This document shows positions 9,114 through 17,766 of a DNA stretch of 64,000 nucleotides, one piece after another (position 1 is the first letter of the stretch; every line of letters begins with the position of its first letter). Under the pieces are notes generated by a model. The model saw only the letters and a program-made list of their open reading frames with translations, was not told the DNA's origin and made no database searches. Position numbers and translations under genes: made by a program. Origin of the DNA: Microbacterium abyssi (lineage in GTDB: Bacteria > Actinomycetota > Actinomycetes > Actinomycetales > Microbacteriaceae); the NCBI RefSeq assembly GCF_015277895.1, contig NZ_CP063815.1, positions 620,001 through 684,000 of the forward strand. The letters run 5' to 3'.

Positions 9114-9928
9114 GTGTCGTGCGCACCTCGGTCGTCGACGAGGACACCGTCGAGGTCTACCGCGGCACGTTCGCCGCCGAGGAGCGGCGACGGGATGCCG
9201 GTGACGAGCTGCCTTCCGCATGGGAGGGCGTGCTCTTCCCGTTCACGGCAGCGCTCGCCGATCTGCGGCCGGACGGCACGCCAGCGCGGGACGGCGTGAT
9301 CCCCGAGATCGATCTGCCGCGGCGCATGTACGCGGGGGAGAGCACCGAGTTTCTCGGGCCGATCCGGCTCGGAGACGAGGTCACCCAGACGACGACGCTC
9401 GGGAAGGTCGTCGAGAAGAGCGGCTCCAGCGGACGGCTCGTGTTCGTCGACGTCGAGCGGGAGTACGCGGTCGCAGGTGAGACGGCGATCCGCAGCGTGT
9501 GGCACGACGTCTTCCTCGAGCAGACGGATGCGGATGCGCCCGCACGCCCGCCGAGGACAGACCCGGATGCCGCGGCATTCGCCGAATGGATCGATGAGCT
9601 CGAGCTCGACGCCCGCCAGCTGTTCCGCTTCTCGGCGCTCACCTTCAACACGCATCTCATCCACTACGACCGGGCCTGGGCGCGCGAGGTCGAAGGATTG
9701 CCCGACCTGCTCGTGCACGGGCCGCTCACCCGCATCCTGCTCATGGATGCCGTCCGCAGGCATTCCCCTGGTCGCAGGCCTGTGCGACTCGACGTCCGCG
9801 CGATCGCGCCGGTGCTCGTCGACCGGCCGCTGCGCATCGCCGGCACGGATGGCGACGGCGTGACGAGGGCGACGCTGCTGGATGCCGACGACGCCGTCCT
9901 CGCGACCGCGGAGGTCGATTGGGAGTGA
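9110..9928 (+). CDS. FAS1-like/HTD2-type hydratase, 3-methylfumaryl-CoA hydratase family
   Basis: 272 aa double-hotdog hydratase. An N-terminal FAS1-like dehydratase half (MYAGESTEFLGPIRLGDEV) is joined to a C-terminal MaoC-like half with the signature FSALTFNTHLIHYDRAWA and then PDLLVHGPLTRILL. This pattern is typical of 3-methylfumaryl-CoA and HTD2-type hydratases, which add water across 2-enoyl-CoA bonds, in some cases with a 3-methyl branch. It starts at GTG 9110, overlapping the CoA-transferase stop. As the last gene of the operon it probably makes a 3-hydroxy-3-methyl-acyl-CoA for the HMG-CoA branch. Exact substrate unknown. Confidence 0.85.
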   Translation: MSVVRTSVVDEDTVEVYRGTFAAEERRRDAGDELPSAWEGVLFPFTAALADLRPDGTPARDGVIPEIDLPRRMYAGESTEFLGPIRLGDEVTQTTTLGKVVEKSGSSGRLVFVDVEREYAVAGETAIRSVWHDVFLEQTDADAPARPPRTDPDAAAFAEWIDELELDARQLFRFSALTFNTHLIHYDRAWAREVEGLPDLLVHGPLTRILLMDAVRRHSPGRRPVRLDVRAIAPVLVDRPLRIAGTDGDGVTRATLLDADDAVLATAEVDWE

Positions 9929-9941
9929 GAGACGTATTTCA

Positions 9942-10092
9942 TGCGGGTCGTTGAGCGGAGGCGCGTAGCGCCGAAGACGAAACGGGCTGAGCGACCGGAG
10001 GAAGTCGAAGCCTTCGCTACCGGCCTTCCTTTCGACTCGCCTGCGGCTCGCTCAAGGCGTTTCGTCTCGCTGCGCTCGCTCAACGACCCGCA
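9942..10092. repeat. Long interrupted inverted-repeat element, copy A, between convergent genes
   Basis: Ends are a perfect 16-bp inverted repeat (TGCGGGTCGTTGAGCG and its complement). Further paired blocks follow in mirror order inside: ACGAAACG/CGTTTCGT, TGAGCGA/TCGCTCA and AGTCGAA/TTCGACT. The two arms also carry small local hairpins. It fills the gap between the hydratase operon end and the LysR gene end, where it could act as a two-way terminator. Related copies lie at 32039-32115, 37690-37905 and 56451-56603. Confidence 0.85.
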
Positions 10093-10117
10093 AGAACGTC
10101 CGGAAGCGGACTCCGCC

Positions 10118-11008
10118 TCAGCGCGGCCAATGAGCCGCGAGGGCATCGGCCAGCGCCGTCAGCACTGCGCCGATGGCGGCGCCGTCGCGCGAGGACGACC
10201 GCGTGGCGGCGAAGATCTCGCGCACCGGGTCACCGGGCAGCTGAAGCAGCCGCACCGGGGAGCGCTCGCCGGTCCAGATCAGGTCCGGCAGCATGGCTGC
10301 GGCGTGGCCCGCCGCAGCCAGTCGCGCATGCGCAGTGAGATCCGTCGCCTCGAACCGCACATCGGGTTCGAAGCCCGCCGCCCGGCACTGCTGCACCGCC
10401 CACTGCCGCACGACGGCACCCTCCGGCTCCATCGCCCACGCCGCGTCTTCCAGGTCGGCGAGCTCTCTCGCCGGCGAATCCGGCGGCACCACGAGCCTCA
10501 CCGGATCGCGGCCGATCAGCGTGCGCTCGATGCCGGGCTGGAGTTCTCGCGTGTACCCCGGGTACTGCTCGGCGACTACGAGATCGAAGGCGTGCGCCTG
10601 CAGCTCGAACAGGGCCTCCTCGGGCGGCATCTCGGCCATCTCCAGCCGCAGTCCCGGTTCGCGCTCGGCGAGGAGCGTGAGCGCCGCGGGGACGAGGGCT
10701 TCGGCCGCGGTCGGCATCACCGCGATGCGCACGATGGCCGGGGCGTCCTGCGAGATCGACAGCTCGGCCCGAGCCGTCTCATCGAGCTCCAGAGCCCTGG
10801 CGGCGTGCGCGGCCAGTACCCGCCCCTGCGCCGTCAGACGCACCCGACGACCGTCGGGTTCGAGCAGCGCGACGCCCGCCTCCCGCTCCAGCAGTGCGAG
10901 CTGCTGAGACACGGTGGACGGGCTGTAGGAGAGCGCGCGGGCCACGTCGGCGATGGTGCCGCGCAGAGCCAGCTCGTGCAGCAGGCGCAGTCGTCGCAGC
11001 TCGAACAT
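10118..11008 (-). CDS. LysR-family transcriptional regulator, divergent from putA
   Basis: 296 aa. The N-terminal winged HTH covers residues 1-60, with ARALSYSPSTVSQQLALLEREAG as the recognition region, followed by a periplasmic-binding-like effector domain (about 90-290). It is transcribed away from putA with 131 bases between them, the classic LysR arrangement, so it probably senses proline, ornithine or a related compound and controls the six-gene putA operon. ATG 11008 begins the standard LysR start (MFELRRLRLLHELALRGT). Nothing in the sequence identifies the ligand. Confidence 0.88.
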   Translation of the reverse strand: MFELRRLRLLHELALRGTIADVARALSYSPSTVSQQLALLEREAGVALLEPDGRRVRLTAQGRVLAAHAARALELDETARAELSISQDAPAIVRIAVMPTAAEALVPAALTLLAEREPGLRLEMAEMPPEEALFELQAHAFDLVVAEQYPGYTRELQPGIERTLIGRDPVRLVVPPDSPARELADLEDAAWAMEPEGAVVRQWAVQQCRAAGFEPDVRFEATDLTAHARLAAAGHAAAMLPDLIWTGERSPVRLLQLPGDPVREIFAATRSSSRDGAAIGAVLTALADALAAHWPR

Positions 11009-11057
11009 CGACCATCCTCAATTCATCGACAGAACCGAATGGTATCTATCGTAAAGG

Positions 11058-11082
11058 CTCGCTTTTCACGAACAAAGGCGAG
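11058..11082. promoter_or_regulatory. Candidate LysR operator upstream of putA
   Basis: Imperfect 25-bp dyad, CTCGCTTT ... AAAGGCGAG, in the LysR-putA intergenic region. Arms match 8 of 9 positions allowing one bulged base. The position about 60 bases from the putA start fits a regulator or RNA polymerase site. Confidence 0.35.
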
Positions 11083-11103
11083 GCTTCACACTGAGACCAG
11101 GTC

Positions 11104-11120
11104 GCGCGGCTCCGCCGCGC
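11104..11120 (+). promoter_or_regulatory. GC-rich hairpin in the putA leader
   Basis: Perfect 7-bp stem GCGCGGC/GCCGCGC with a 3-base loop, 19 bases before the putA ATG. There is no T-run, so it is not a simple terminator; it may tune leader structure or message stability. Confidence 0.35.
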
Positions 11121-11139
11121 TCTCGAGTGAGGAAGCACG

Positions 11140-14100
11140 ATGACCCAGACGACCGACGCAGCCACCGGCCACGCCGAACTCTCCGCTCTCGCCGACGACG
11201 CGGTGGCCCTCGTGAAACGCTGGCTCGAAGAGAGCCGCGAGGTGCCCACCGACACCGCGGCGAAGCGTCTCGCCGGCGTTCTCAGCGACCCGAACGGCCT
11301 CGACTTCACGGTCGGTTTCGTCGACGGCGTCGTGCGCCCCGAAGACCTCAGGGTCGCCGCACACAACCTGCGCGACCTCGCCCCGCTCACCCCGAAGTTC
11401 CTGCCCGCCGCGCTGCGCGGCCTCGTCCGGCTCGGCGGCGCGCTCGCACCGGCCTTCCCCGGCATCGTCGTGCCGATCAGCCGCAAGGTGCTGCGCGGAA
11501 TGGTCCGCCACCTCATCGTCGACGCGACCGATGCGAAGCTCGGCACCGCGATCCGCCGCATCCGATCCGATGAGGGCGTGCACCTGAACATCAACCTGCT
11601 CGGGGAGGCGATCCTCGGCGAGGACGAGGCCGCCCGCCGCCTGGCCGGGACCCGCCGCCTACTCGAGCGCGACGACGTCGACTACGTCTCGATCAAGGTG
11701 TCCTCGACGGTCGCCCCGCACAGCCCTTGGGCGTTCGACGAGGCCGTCCATCACGCCGCCACGGCGCTCGTCCCGCTGTTCCGCATCGCGAAGGAGCGCG
11801 GGAAGAAGTTCATCAACCTCGACATGGAGGAGTACAAGGACCTCGATCTCACCATCGCGGTGTTCACGAGCATCCTGGACCGCGAGGAGTTCCGCGACCT
11901 CTCCGCCGGAATCGTGCTGCAGGCCTACCTGCCCGACGCGCTCGGCGCGATGATCCGCCTGCAGGAATGGTCCGCCGCGCGCGTGGCCGCCGGGGGAGCT
12001 GCGATCAAGGTGCGCGTCGTCAAGGGCGCGAACCTGCCGATGGAGCGGGTCGACGCCGAGACCCACGGCTGGGAGCTGGCGACCTGGCACAGCAAGGAGG
12101 CCTCGGATGCCTCGTACAAGGCCGTGCTCGACTATGCGCTGCGCCCCGAGCACGTGCAGAACGTGCGCATCGGCGTCGCCGGTCACAACCTGTTCGACAT
12201 CGCGCTGGCCTGGCTGCTGGCGAACCGGCGTGGCGTGACGGACGGGATCGAGTTCGAGATGCTGCTGGGCATGGCGACCGCGCAGGCGACCGTCATCCGC
12301 CGCACCGTCGGATCGCTGCTGCTCTACACGCCCGTCGTCCACCCCACCGAGTTCGACGTCGCGATCGCCTACCTGATCCGCCGCCTCGAAGAGGGCGCGT
12401 CGACCGAGAACTTCATGTCCGCCGTCTTCGACCTCGACGAGGACCCCGCGCTGTTCGCACGCGAGCGTGACCGCTTCCTCGCCTCGATCGCGTCGATGCC
12501 AGCCGAAGTCCCCGCCCCGAACCGCACTCAGGATCGCGGCGCACCCGCGGTCGCATCGGCCACGGACGCCTTCGAGAACACCCCTGACACCGACCCGAGC
12601 CTGGCCGCGAACCGCGCCTGGGCCGACGGCATCCGCTCGCGCATGGCGGACTCGATCCTCGGCGACGAGACCGTCGCGAGCAACACGCTCTCGGATGCCG
12701 CCGCGGTGGATGCCGTGATCGCCCGCGCCGTCACGGCGGGCGAGAGCTGGCGTGCACTGGGAGCGCACGGCCGCGCCGCGATCCTGCACCGCGCCGGCGA
12801 GGTGCTCGAGCAGCGCCGCGCCGACCTGCTCGAGGTGATGGGCTCCGAAGCCGGCAAGGTGATCGAACAGGGCGACCCGGAGGTCTCCGAGGCGATCGAC
12901 TTCGCGCATTACTACGCCGAGAGTGCGAAGCGCATGGAGAACCTCGACGGAGCGACCCACAAGCCGGTCGGCCTCACCGTCGTGACACCGCCGTGGAACT
13001 TCCCGGTCGCGATCCCCGCGGGATCCACGCTGTCGGCGCTCGCCGCCGGATCCCCGGTGATCATCAAGCCGGCACGTCAGGCCCGCCGCTCCGGAGCCGT
13101 CATGATCGAAGCGCTCTGGGAGGCCGGAGTACCGCGCGACGTGCTGCAGTACGTCCAGCTCGACGGACGCGAGCTCGGTCAGAAGCTCATCAGCGACCCC
13201 GCCGTGGAGCGCGTGGTGCTCACGGGCGGCTACGAGACCGCAGAACTGTTCCGCAGCTTCCGCCCCGACCTGCCGCTGCTGGCCGAGACGAGCGGCAAGA
13301 ACGCCATCATCGTCACCCCCAGCGCCGACCTCGACCTCGCCGCCAAGGACGTCGCCTACTCGGCCTTCGGCCACGCAGGGCAGAAGTGCTCCGCGGCATC
13401 CCTCGTCATCCTCGTCGGCTCCGTCGCGACGAGCGAGCGGTTCCGCCGCCAGCTCATCGACGCCGTCGGCTCCTATCCGGTCGGTCAGCCGTGGGACGGC
13501 TCCAGCCGCATCGGGCCGCTCATCGGACCGGCCGAGGGCAAACTGCTGCACGCGCTGATCTCGCTCGAGCCCGGTGAGCGCTGGATCATCGAGCCGCAAA
13601 AGCTCGACGAGGCAGGGCAGCTGTGGCGCCCCGGCATCCGTGAGGGCGTCGCCGCCGGCAGTCCGTACCACCTGACCGAGTACTTCGGCCCCGTGCTCGG
13701 CATCATGACGGCCAAGACGCTCGACGAGGCGATCGGCATGGTCAACGCGATCGACTACGGCCTCACCAGCGGACTGCACTCCCTCGACGAGGACGAGATC
13801 GCGCAGTGGCTCGCCGGCGTCCAGGCCGGGAACCTCTACGTCAACCGCGGAACCACCGGTGCCATCGTGCAGCGCCAGCCGTTCGGCGGCTGGAAGAAGG
13901 CGGCCGTCGGGACCGGAACCAAGGCCGGCGGTCCGAACTACCTCATCGGCCTGTCCGACTGGGAGGATGCTCCCGTCACCGCCGATGCGCCCGCCGACGC
14001 CGTCTCGCGTGGCGCGCTCGCCGCGGCAAAAGATGCCGGAGCCGACGTCGCCTGGCTGCAGGGCGCGCTCTCGACCGATGTCGCTGCCTGGTCAGACGAG

Positions 14101-14580
14101 TTCGGCGCCGTGCGCGATGTGACGGCGCTCGAGACCGAGCAGAACGCGCTGCGCTACGACGCCGTGCCGGTAACGATCCGTCTCGAGCAGGCCGCGCCCG
14201 CAGAGGCGATCCGCGTGATCGCGGCAGGAGTCCGAACGGGTGCGCGGCTCAGCGTCAGCACCGCTGAAGAGCTGCCGGCATCGATTCGCTCCTGGCTGAG
14301 CGAGCTGGCCGTCGGCGTCGCCGTCGAGGACGAGAAGGGCTGGGGTGCGCGCGCCGCGCGACTGGCGGAGTCCGGCGGGCGCATCCGCCTGGTCGGTGGC
14401 GACGCCCGGGCAGTCGCCGGTCACACCGGCGGCTCGCCCGCTGTCGCGATCTACGCAGGCCCCGTGGTGTCGGCCGGCCGGATCGAACTGCTGCCCTACC
14501 TGCGCGAGCAGGCCGTGTCGGTCTCGTCACACCGCTTCGGCACCCCGCACCGCTACGAGATCGCCGCCCTCACCTCCTAG
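11140..14580 (+). CDS. putA: Bifunctional proline dehydrogenase / L-glutamate-gamma-semialdehyde dehydrogenase
   Basis: 1146 aa. The N-terminal half is a PRODH FAD barrel (about residues 60-440: VSIKVSS, INLDMEEY, VRVVKGANLPMER, IGVAGHN). The second half is an NAD-dependent aldehyde dehydrogenase (about 500-960) with TPPWNFP, LLAETSGKNA carrying the general base, and nucleophile Cys in GHAGQKCSAAS near residue 749. A C-terminal stretch of about 180 residues has no motif I recognise. The protein oxidises proline to glutamate in two steps. GAGGAAG precedes ATG 11140. It is the first gene of an operon that also has ornithine cyclodeaminase, which makes proline from ornithine. Confidence 0.95.
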   Translation: MTQTTDAATGHAELSALADDAVALVKRWLEESREVPTDTAAKRLAGVLSDPNGLDFTVGFVDGVVRPEDLRVAAHNLRDLAPLTPKFLPAALRGLVRLGGALAPAFPGIVVPISRKVLRGMVRHLIVDATDAKLGTAIRRIRSDEGVHLNINLLGEAILGEDEAARRLAGTRRLLERDDVDYVSIKVSSTVAPHSPWAFDEAVHHAATALVPLFRIAKERGKKFINLDMEEYKDLDLTIAVFTSILDREEFRDLSAGIVLQAYLPDALGAMIRLQEWSAARVAAGGAAIKVRVVKGANLPMERVDAETHGWELATWHSKEASDASYKAVLDYALRPEHVQNVRIGVAGHNLFDIALAWLLANRRGVTDGIEFEMLLGMATAQATVIRRTVGSLLLYTPVVHPTEFDVAIAYLIRRLEEGASTENFMSAVFDLDEDPALFARERDRFLASIASMPAEVPAPNRTQDRGAPAVASATDAFENTPDTDPSLAANRAWADGIRSRMADSILGDETVASNTLSDAAAVDAVIARAVTAGESWRALGAHGRAAILHRAGEVLEQRRADLLEVMGSEAGKVIEQGDPEVSEAIDFAHYYAESAKRMENLDGATHKPVGLTVVTPPWNFPVAIPAGSTLSALAAGSPVIIKPARQARRSGAVMIEALWEAGVPRDVLQYVQLDGRELGQKLISDPAVERVVLTGGYETAELFRSFRPDLPLLAETSGKNAIIVTPSADLDLAAKDVAYSAFGHAGQKCSAASLVILVGSVATSERFRRQLIDAVGSYPVGQPWDGSSRIGPLIGPAEGKLLHALISLEPGERWIIEPQKLDEAGQLWRPGIREGVAAGSPYHLTEYFGPVLGIMTAKTLDEAIGMVNAIDYGLTSGLHSLDEDEIAQWLAGVQAGNLYVNRGTTGAIVQRQPFGGWKKAAVGTGTKAGGPNYLIGLSDWEDAPVTADAPADAVSRGALAAAKDAGADVAWLQGALSTDVAAWSDEFGAVRDVTALETEQNALRYDAVPVTIRLEQAAPAEAIRVIAAGVRTGARLSVSTAEELPASIRSWLSELAVGVAVEDEKGWGARAARLAESGGRIRLVGGDARAVAGHTGGSPAVAIYAGPVVSAGRIELLPYLREQAVSVSSHRFGTPHRYEIAALTS

Positions 14581-14589
14581 GAGACATCG

Positions 14590-15228
14590 ATGAGACCCAA
14601 CCCCGACTACGCGTTCGACGACGCCGAGGGAATCCGCGCGCTCGTGCGCGAGAACCCGTGGGCGACGATCGTCAGCTTCGTGCCGGGGAAGGGCCTGGTC
14701 TCGTCGCACTACCCGATCCTGCTCGACGAGGATGCCGACGACATCGCGATCGTCAGCCACGTCGGCCGGCCCGACGAGCGCCTCCACGAACTCGGCCGTC
14801 ACGAGGCGATGGTGATCGTGTACGGCCCGCAGGGGTACGTCTCGCCCAGCTGGTACGGCACCTCACCGGCCGTGCCGACCTGGAACTTCGCCACAGCTCA
14901 CCTGTACGGCACGCCGGAGCTCCTCTCCGACGAGGAGAACCTGCAGGTGCTCGAGCGCCTCGTCGCTCATTTCGAGAACCCGCTGCCCGAGCCGTATCTG
15001 ATGAACCGGACGCTCGAGAACGCCGATTACGCCGCTCGCATCGTGCACGGCACGGTGGGGTTCCGGATGCGGGTCGACCGCTTCGAGGCCAAGGAGAAGA
15101 TGAGCCAGGACAAGCCGGCCGAGGTGGTCGAGCGGGTCATCGAAGCGCTCAACGCGCCCGGGCCGTACGAGAACCCGCGGCTCGCGGCGCGGATGTCGCA
15201 TGTGCACGGGCGGGAGGAGGCCGTATGA
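14590..15228 (+). CDS. PaiB-type FMN-binding negative transcriptional regulator family protein
   Basis: 212 aa, matching the PaiB family (flavin reductase-like split barrel). Motifs: FVPGKGLVSSHYPILL, VYGPQGYVSPSWYG, VPTWNFATAHLYG and GTVGFRMRVDRFEAKEKMSQ. AGGAGA precedes the ATG, 9 bases after putA. PaiB in Bacillus was linked to polyamine-related regulation, and the proline/ornithine setting suits that. The protein could equally be an FMN-dependent oxidoreductase acting in the pathway. Confidence 0.88.
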   Translation: MRPNPDYAFDDAEGIRALVRENPWATIVSFVPGKGLVSSHYPILLDEDADDIAIVSHVGRPDERLHELGRHEAMVIVYGPQGYVSPSWYGTSPAVPTWNFATAHLYGTPELLSDEENLQVLERLVAHFENPLPEPYLMNRTLENADYAARIVHGTVGFRMRVDRFEAKEKMSQDKPAEVVERVIEALNAPGPYENPRLAARMSHVHGREEAV

Positions 15229-16253
15229 CCACGTTCGTCGGCGTCGCAGACCTCGTCCGGTGGGTCTCGCGCACCGGAGCCGAGCGGATCATGGCCGAGA
15301 TGTCGGAGACCATCGAGGCCGACTTCCGCCGCTGGGAGTCGTTCGACAAGACCGAGCGAATCGCGAATCACACCCCGTTCGGGGTCATCGAGCTCATGCC
15401 GATCAGCGATCCGGACGTCTACGCGTTCAAGTACGTCAACGGGCATCCGTTCAATCCCGCCCGCGGGTATCAGACCGTCACGGCCTTCGGCGTCCTCGCC
15501 GACGTCCACAACGGGTATCCCGTATTCCTCTCCGAGATGACCGTCCTCACGGCACTGCGCACTGCGGCGACCTCCGCCATGGTCGCGCGCCATCTCGCCC
15601 GGCCCGACTCCCGCGTCATGGCCATGATCGGCGCCGGCAGCCAGGCCGAGTTCCAGGCGCTGGCGTTCCGCGCCGTCCTCGGCATCGAGACCCTGCGGAT
15701 CTTCGACGTGGATGCGGCCGCCACGGAGAAGTTCGTCCGCAATCTCCGCCCGCTCGGCTTCGACATCACGGTCTGCGACTCGTCGTCGCAGGCGGCGTCC
15801 GGTGCGGACATCGTCACGACGTGCACCGCCGACAAGGCCGTCGCCGAGGTGCTGAAGGATGCCGACGTGACGCCCGGCATGCACATCAACACGATCGGAG
15901 GCGACTGCCCTGGCAAGACGGAGCTCGATCCGCGCATCCTCGAGCGCGGTCCGGTGTTCGTCGAGTACGCGCCGCAGACCCGCATCGAGGGCGAGATCCA
16001 GAACGTCGCCGCCGACTTTCCTGTCACCGAGTTCTGGCGGGTGCTCGCCGGCACGGCCCCAGGTCGCACATCGCCGGAAGAGGTGACGATCTTCGACTCG
16101 GTCGGCTTCGCCATCGAGGACTTCTCGGCGCTGCGGCATCTGCGCGCCGATGTGGCCGGCACCGATCTCGCTCATGAGATCGACCTCGTCGCAGCTCCCG
16201 ACGACCCGAAGGACCTCTTCGGCTTCGCCACCGCTCCCGTCCCCGTCGCCTGA
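15225..16253 (+). CDS. Ornithine cyclodeaminase family protein
   Basis: 342 aa of the OCD/mu-crystallin family. The N-terminal substrate region includes PFGVIELMPISDPDVYAFKYVNGHP, the NAD-binding motif is MIGAGSQAEFQALAF (about 130-145), and HINTIGGDCPGKTEL follows. The family deaminates ornithine to proline with tightly bound NAD. Following putA, it would feed ornithine into proline oxidation. The ATG overlaps the previous stop (ATGA). Some relatives are alanine or lysine dehydrogenases; the operon supports the ornithine role. Confidence 0.9.
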   Translation: MTTFVGVADLVRWVSRTGAERIMAEMSETIEADFRRWESFDKTERIANHTPFGVIELMPISDPDVYAFKYVNGHPFNPARGYQTVTAFGVLADVHNGYPVFLSEMTVLTALRTAATSAMVARHLARPDSRVMAMIGAGSQAEFQALAFRAVLGIETLRIFDVDAAATEKFVRNLRPLGFDITVCDSSSQAASGADIVTTCTADKAVAEVLKDADVTPGMHINTIGGDCPGKTELDPRILERGPVFVEYAPQTRIEGEIQNVAADFPVTEFWRVLAGTAPGRTSPEEVTIFDSVGFAIEDFSALRHLRADVAGTDLAHEIDLVAAPDDPKDLFGFATAPVPVA

Positions 16254-16282
16254 CGTTCCGCCGCCTGAGAGAATCGAGCATC

Positions 16283-17758
16283 ATGACCGCCCCCTCGCCC
16301 CTCACGCTGCGCGGCGCTCGCCGCTACGGCGAGACGGAGACCATCGACATCGTTCTGCGCGACGGCGTGATCGCCGAGATCGGGCCCTCGGGAACGGTCG
16401 AGCCCGACGGCGAGATCGTCGACGCATCCGGGCGCTGGATCGGGCCGGGCCTGTGGGACGCGCACGTGCATTTCACGCAGCACGTGATCCGTCGCAGCCG
16501 GGTGGACCTGACCGCCACCAGCAGCGCCGCCGACGTGCTGTCCACCGCCCGCCGTGCGCTCGACGCGGGGCACCCGCTGCTCAACGGCATGCTCATGGGC
16601 TACGGCTTCCGCGACGGACTCTGGGAGGACCCCGCCTCCCTCGCCGCGATCGAGGCGGCGATACCCGAGGTGCCCGTCGTCCTCGTCAGCGGCGACCTGC
16701 ACTGCGGCTGGATGAACCGCGCGGCTGCCGCGCGTCTGGGCGTCGACCTCGATGAGACCGGTCTGCTGCGCGAGGGACCCTGGATCGAGCTGCACCACGG
16801 GCTTGACCAGACCGACGCACTGCCGCTGGCGGGGTACCGCGAAGCGGCGGATGCCGCGGCGTCGCGCGGGGTCGTCGGGGTCGTCGAGTTCGAGAGCGCC
16901 GACAACGTCTCGCTGTGGCGCTCGCGTGTGCGCGACGGCATCACCGGCCTGCGCGTGGAGGCCGCCGTCTGGCCCGACCGGCTGGAAGAGGTCATCGCAG
17001 CCGGGTGGCGCACCGGAGACCCGATCGACGAGCAGGGGCTCGTGACCTTCGGCCGGCTCAAGGTCGTGGTGGACGGATCGCTCAACACACGTACCGCGTG
17101 GTGCTGGGACCCGTACCCGGGCATGGATCCGTCCCATCCGCTCGCATGTGGCATGGAGAGCGTCCCGGTCTCCGAGCTTCGACGGCTGCTCGTGCGCGCC
17201 CGCGAGGCCGGCATCGGCGCCGCGGTGCACGCGATCGGCGACCGCGCCAACAGCGAGGTCCTCGACACATTCGCCGAACTCGGCATGCCCGGCGTGATCG
17301 AGCACGCGCAGCTGGTGCGCGAAGACGACTTCGCCCGCTTCGCCGAACTCGGACTGGTCGCCAGCGTGCAGCCCGAGCACGCCATGGACGACCGCGACAT
17401 CGCCGACCACCACTGGGCCGGCCGCACCGGCCGTGCCTTCGCGTTCGGCTCCCTTCACCGTGCCGGCGCCGAGCTGAGGCTCGGATCGGACGCCCCGGTC
17501 GCGCCCCTGGACCCGTGGATCTCGATCGCCGCAGCCACCGCCCGCAGTCGTGACGACCGAGAGGCCTGGCATCCGGAGCAGCGGGTTCCGCTGAAGGTCG
17601 CGCTCGCGGCATCCACTCGCTCGACGCTCGAAGTCGGACAGCCGGCGGACCTCGTGATCACAGGTCGCGACCCGTACGCGTCCGATCGAGACGAGCTGCG
17701 CACGATGCCGGTGGCGGCGACGCTGCTGGGCGGCCGGTTCACGCACCGGGACATCTGA
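16283..17758 (+). CDS. Metal-dependent amidohydrolase, YtcJ-like (first of two)
   Basis: 491 aa amidohydrolase of the Amidohydro_3/YtcJ-like group. Features are the N-terminal beta-sandwich, the metal site WDAHVHF, VVLVSGDLHCGWMN, FGRLKVVVDGSLNTRTA carrying the bridging Lys-type region, AVHAIGDRANS, VIEHAQLV, and a final Asp in RLGSDAPVAP. Such enzymes hydrolyse cyclic or linear amide/imide bonds; substrates are mostly unknown. It starts 29 bases after the cyclodeaminase and is 8 bases upstream of a second member of the same family. Confidence 0.85.
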   Translation: MTAPSPLTLRGARRYGETETIDIVLRDGVIAEIGPSGTVEPDGEIVDASGRWIGPGLWDAHVHFTQHVIRRSRVDLTATSSAADVLSTARRALDAGHPLLNGMLMGYGFRDGLWEDPASLAAIEAAIPEVPVVLVSGDLHCGWMNRAAAARLGVDLDETGLLREGPWIELHHGLDQTDALPLAGYREAADAAASRGVVGVVEFESADNVSLWRSRVRDGITGLRVEAAVWPDRLEEVIAAGWRTGDPIDEQGLVTFGRLKVVVDGSLNTRTAWCWDPYPGMDPSHPLACGMESVPVSELRRLLVRAREAGIGAAVHAIGDRANSEVLDTFAELGMPGVIEHAQLVREDDFARFAELGLVASVQPEHAMDDRDIADHHWAGRTGRAFAFGSLHRAGAELRLGSDAPVAPLDPWISIAAATARSRDDREAWHPEQRVPLKVALAASTRSTLEVGQPADLVITGRDPYASDRDELRTMPVAATLLGGRFTHRDI

Positions 17759-17766
17759 GGAAGGCC

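Noticed and set aside
9941..11143. 400-codon plus-strand frame over repeat copy A and the LysR gene
   Set aside because: It starts inside the repeat and runs antisense to LysR; no domain visible.
11659..13779. 706-codon open frame on the minus strand opposite putA
   Set aside because: It is a GC-rich shadow of putA: third-position bias belongs to the plus strand and the translation shows low-complexity Arg/Gly/Asp without motifs.
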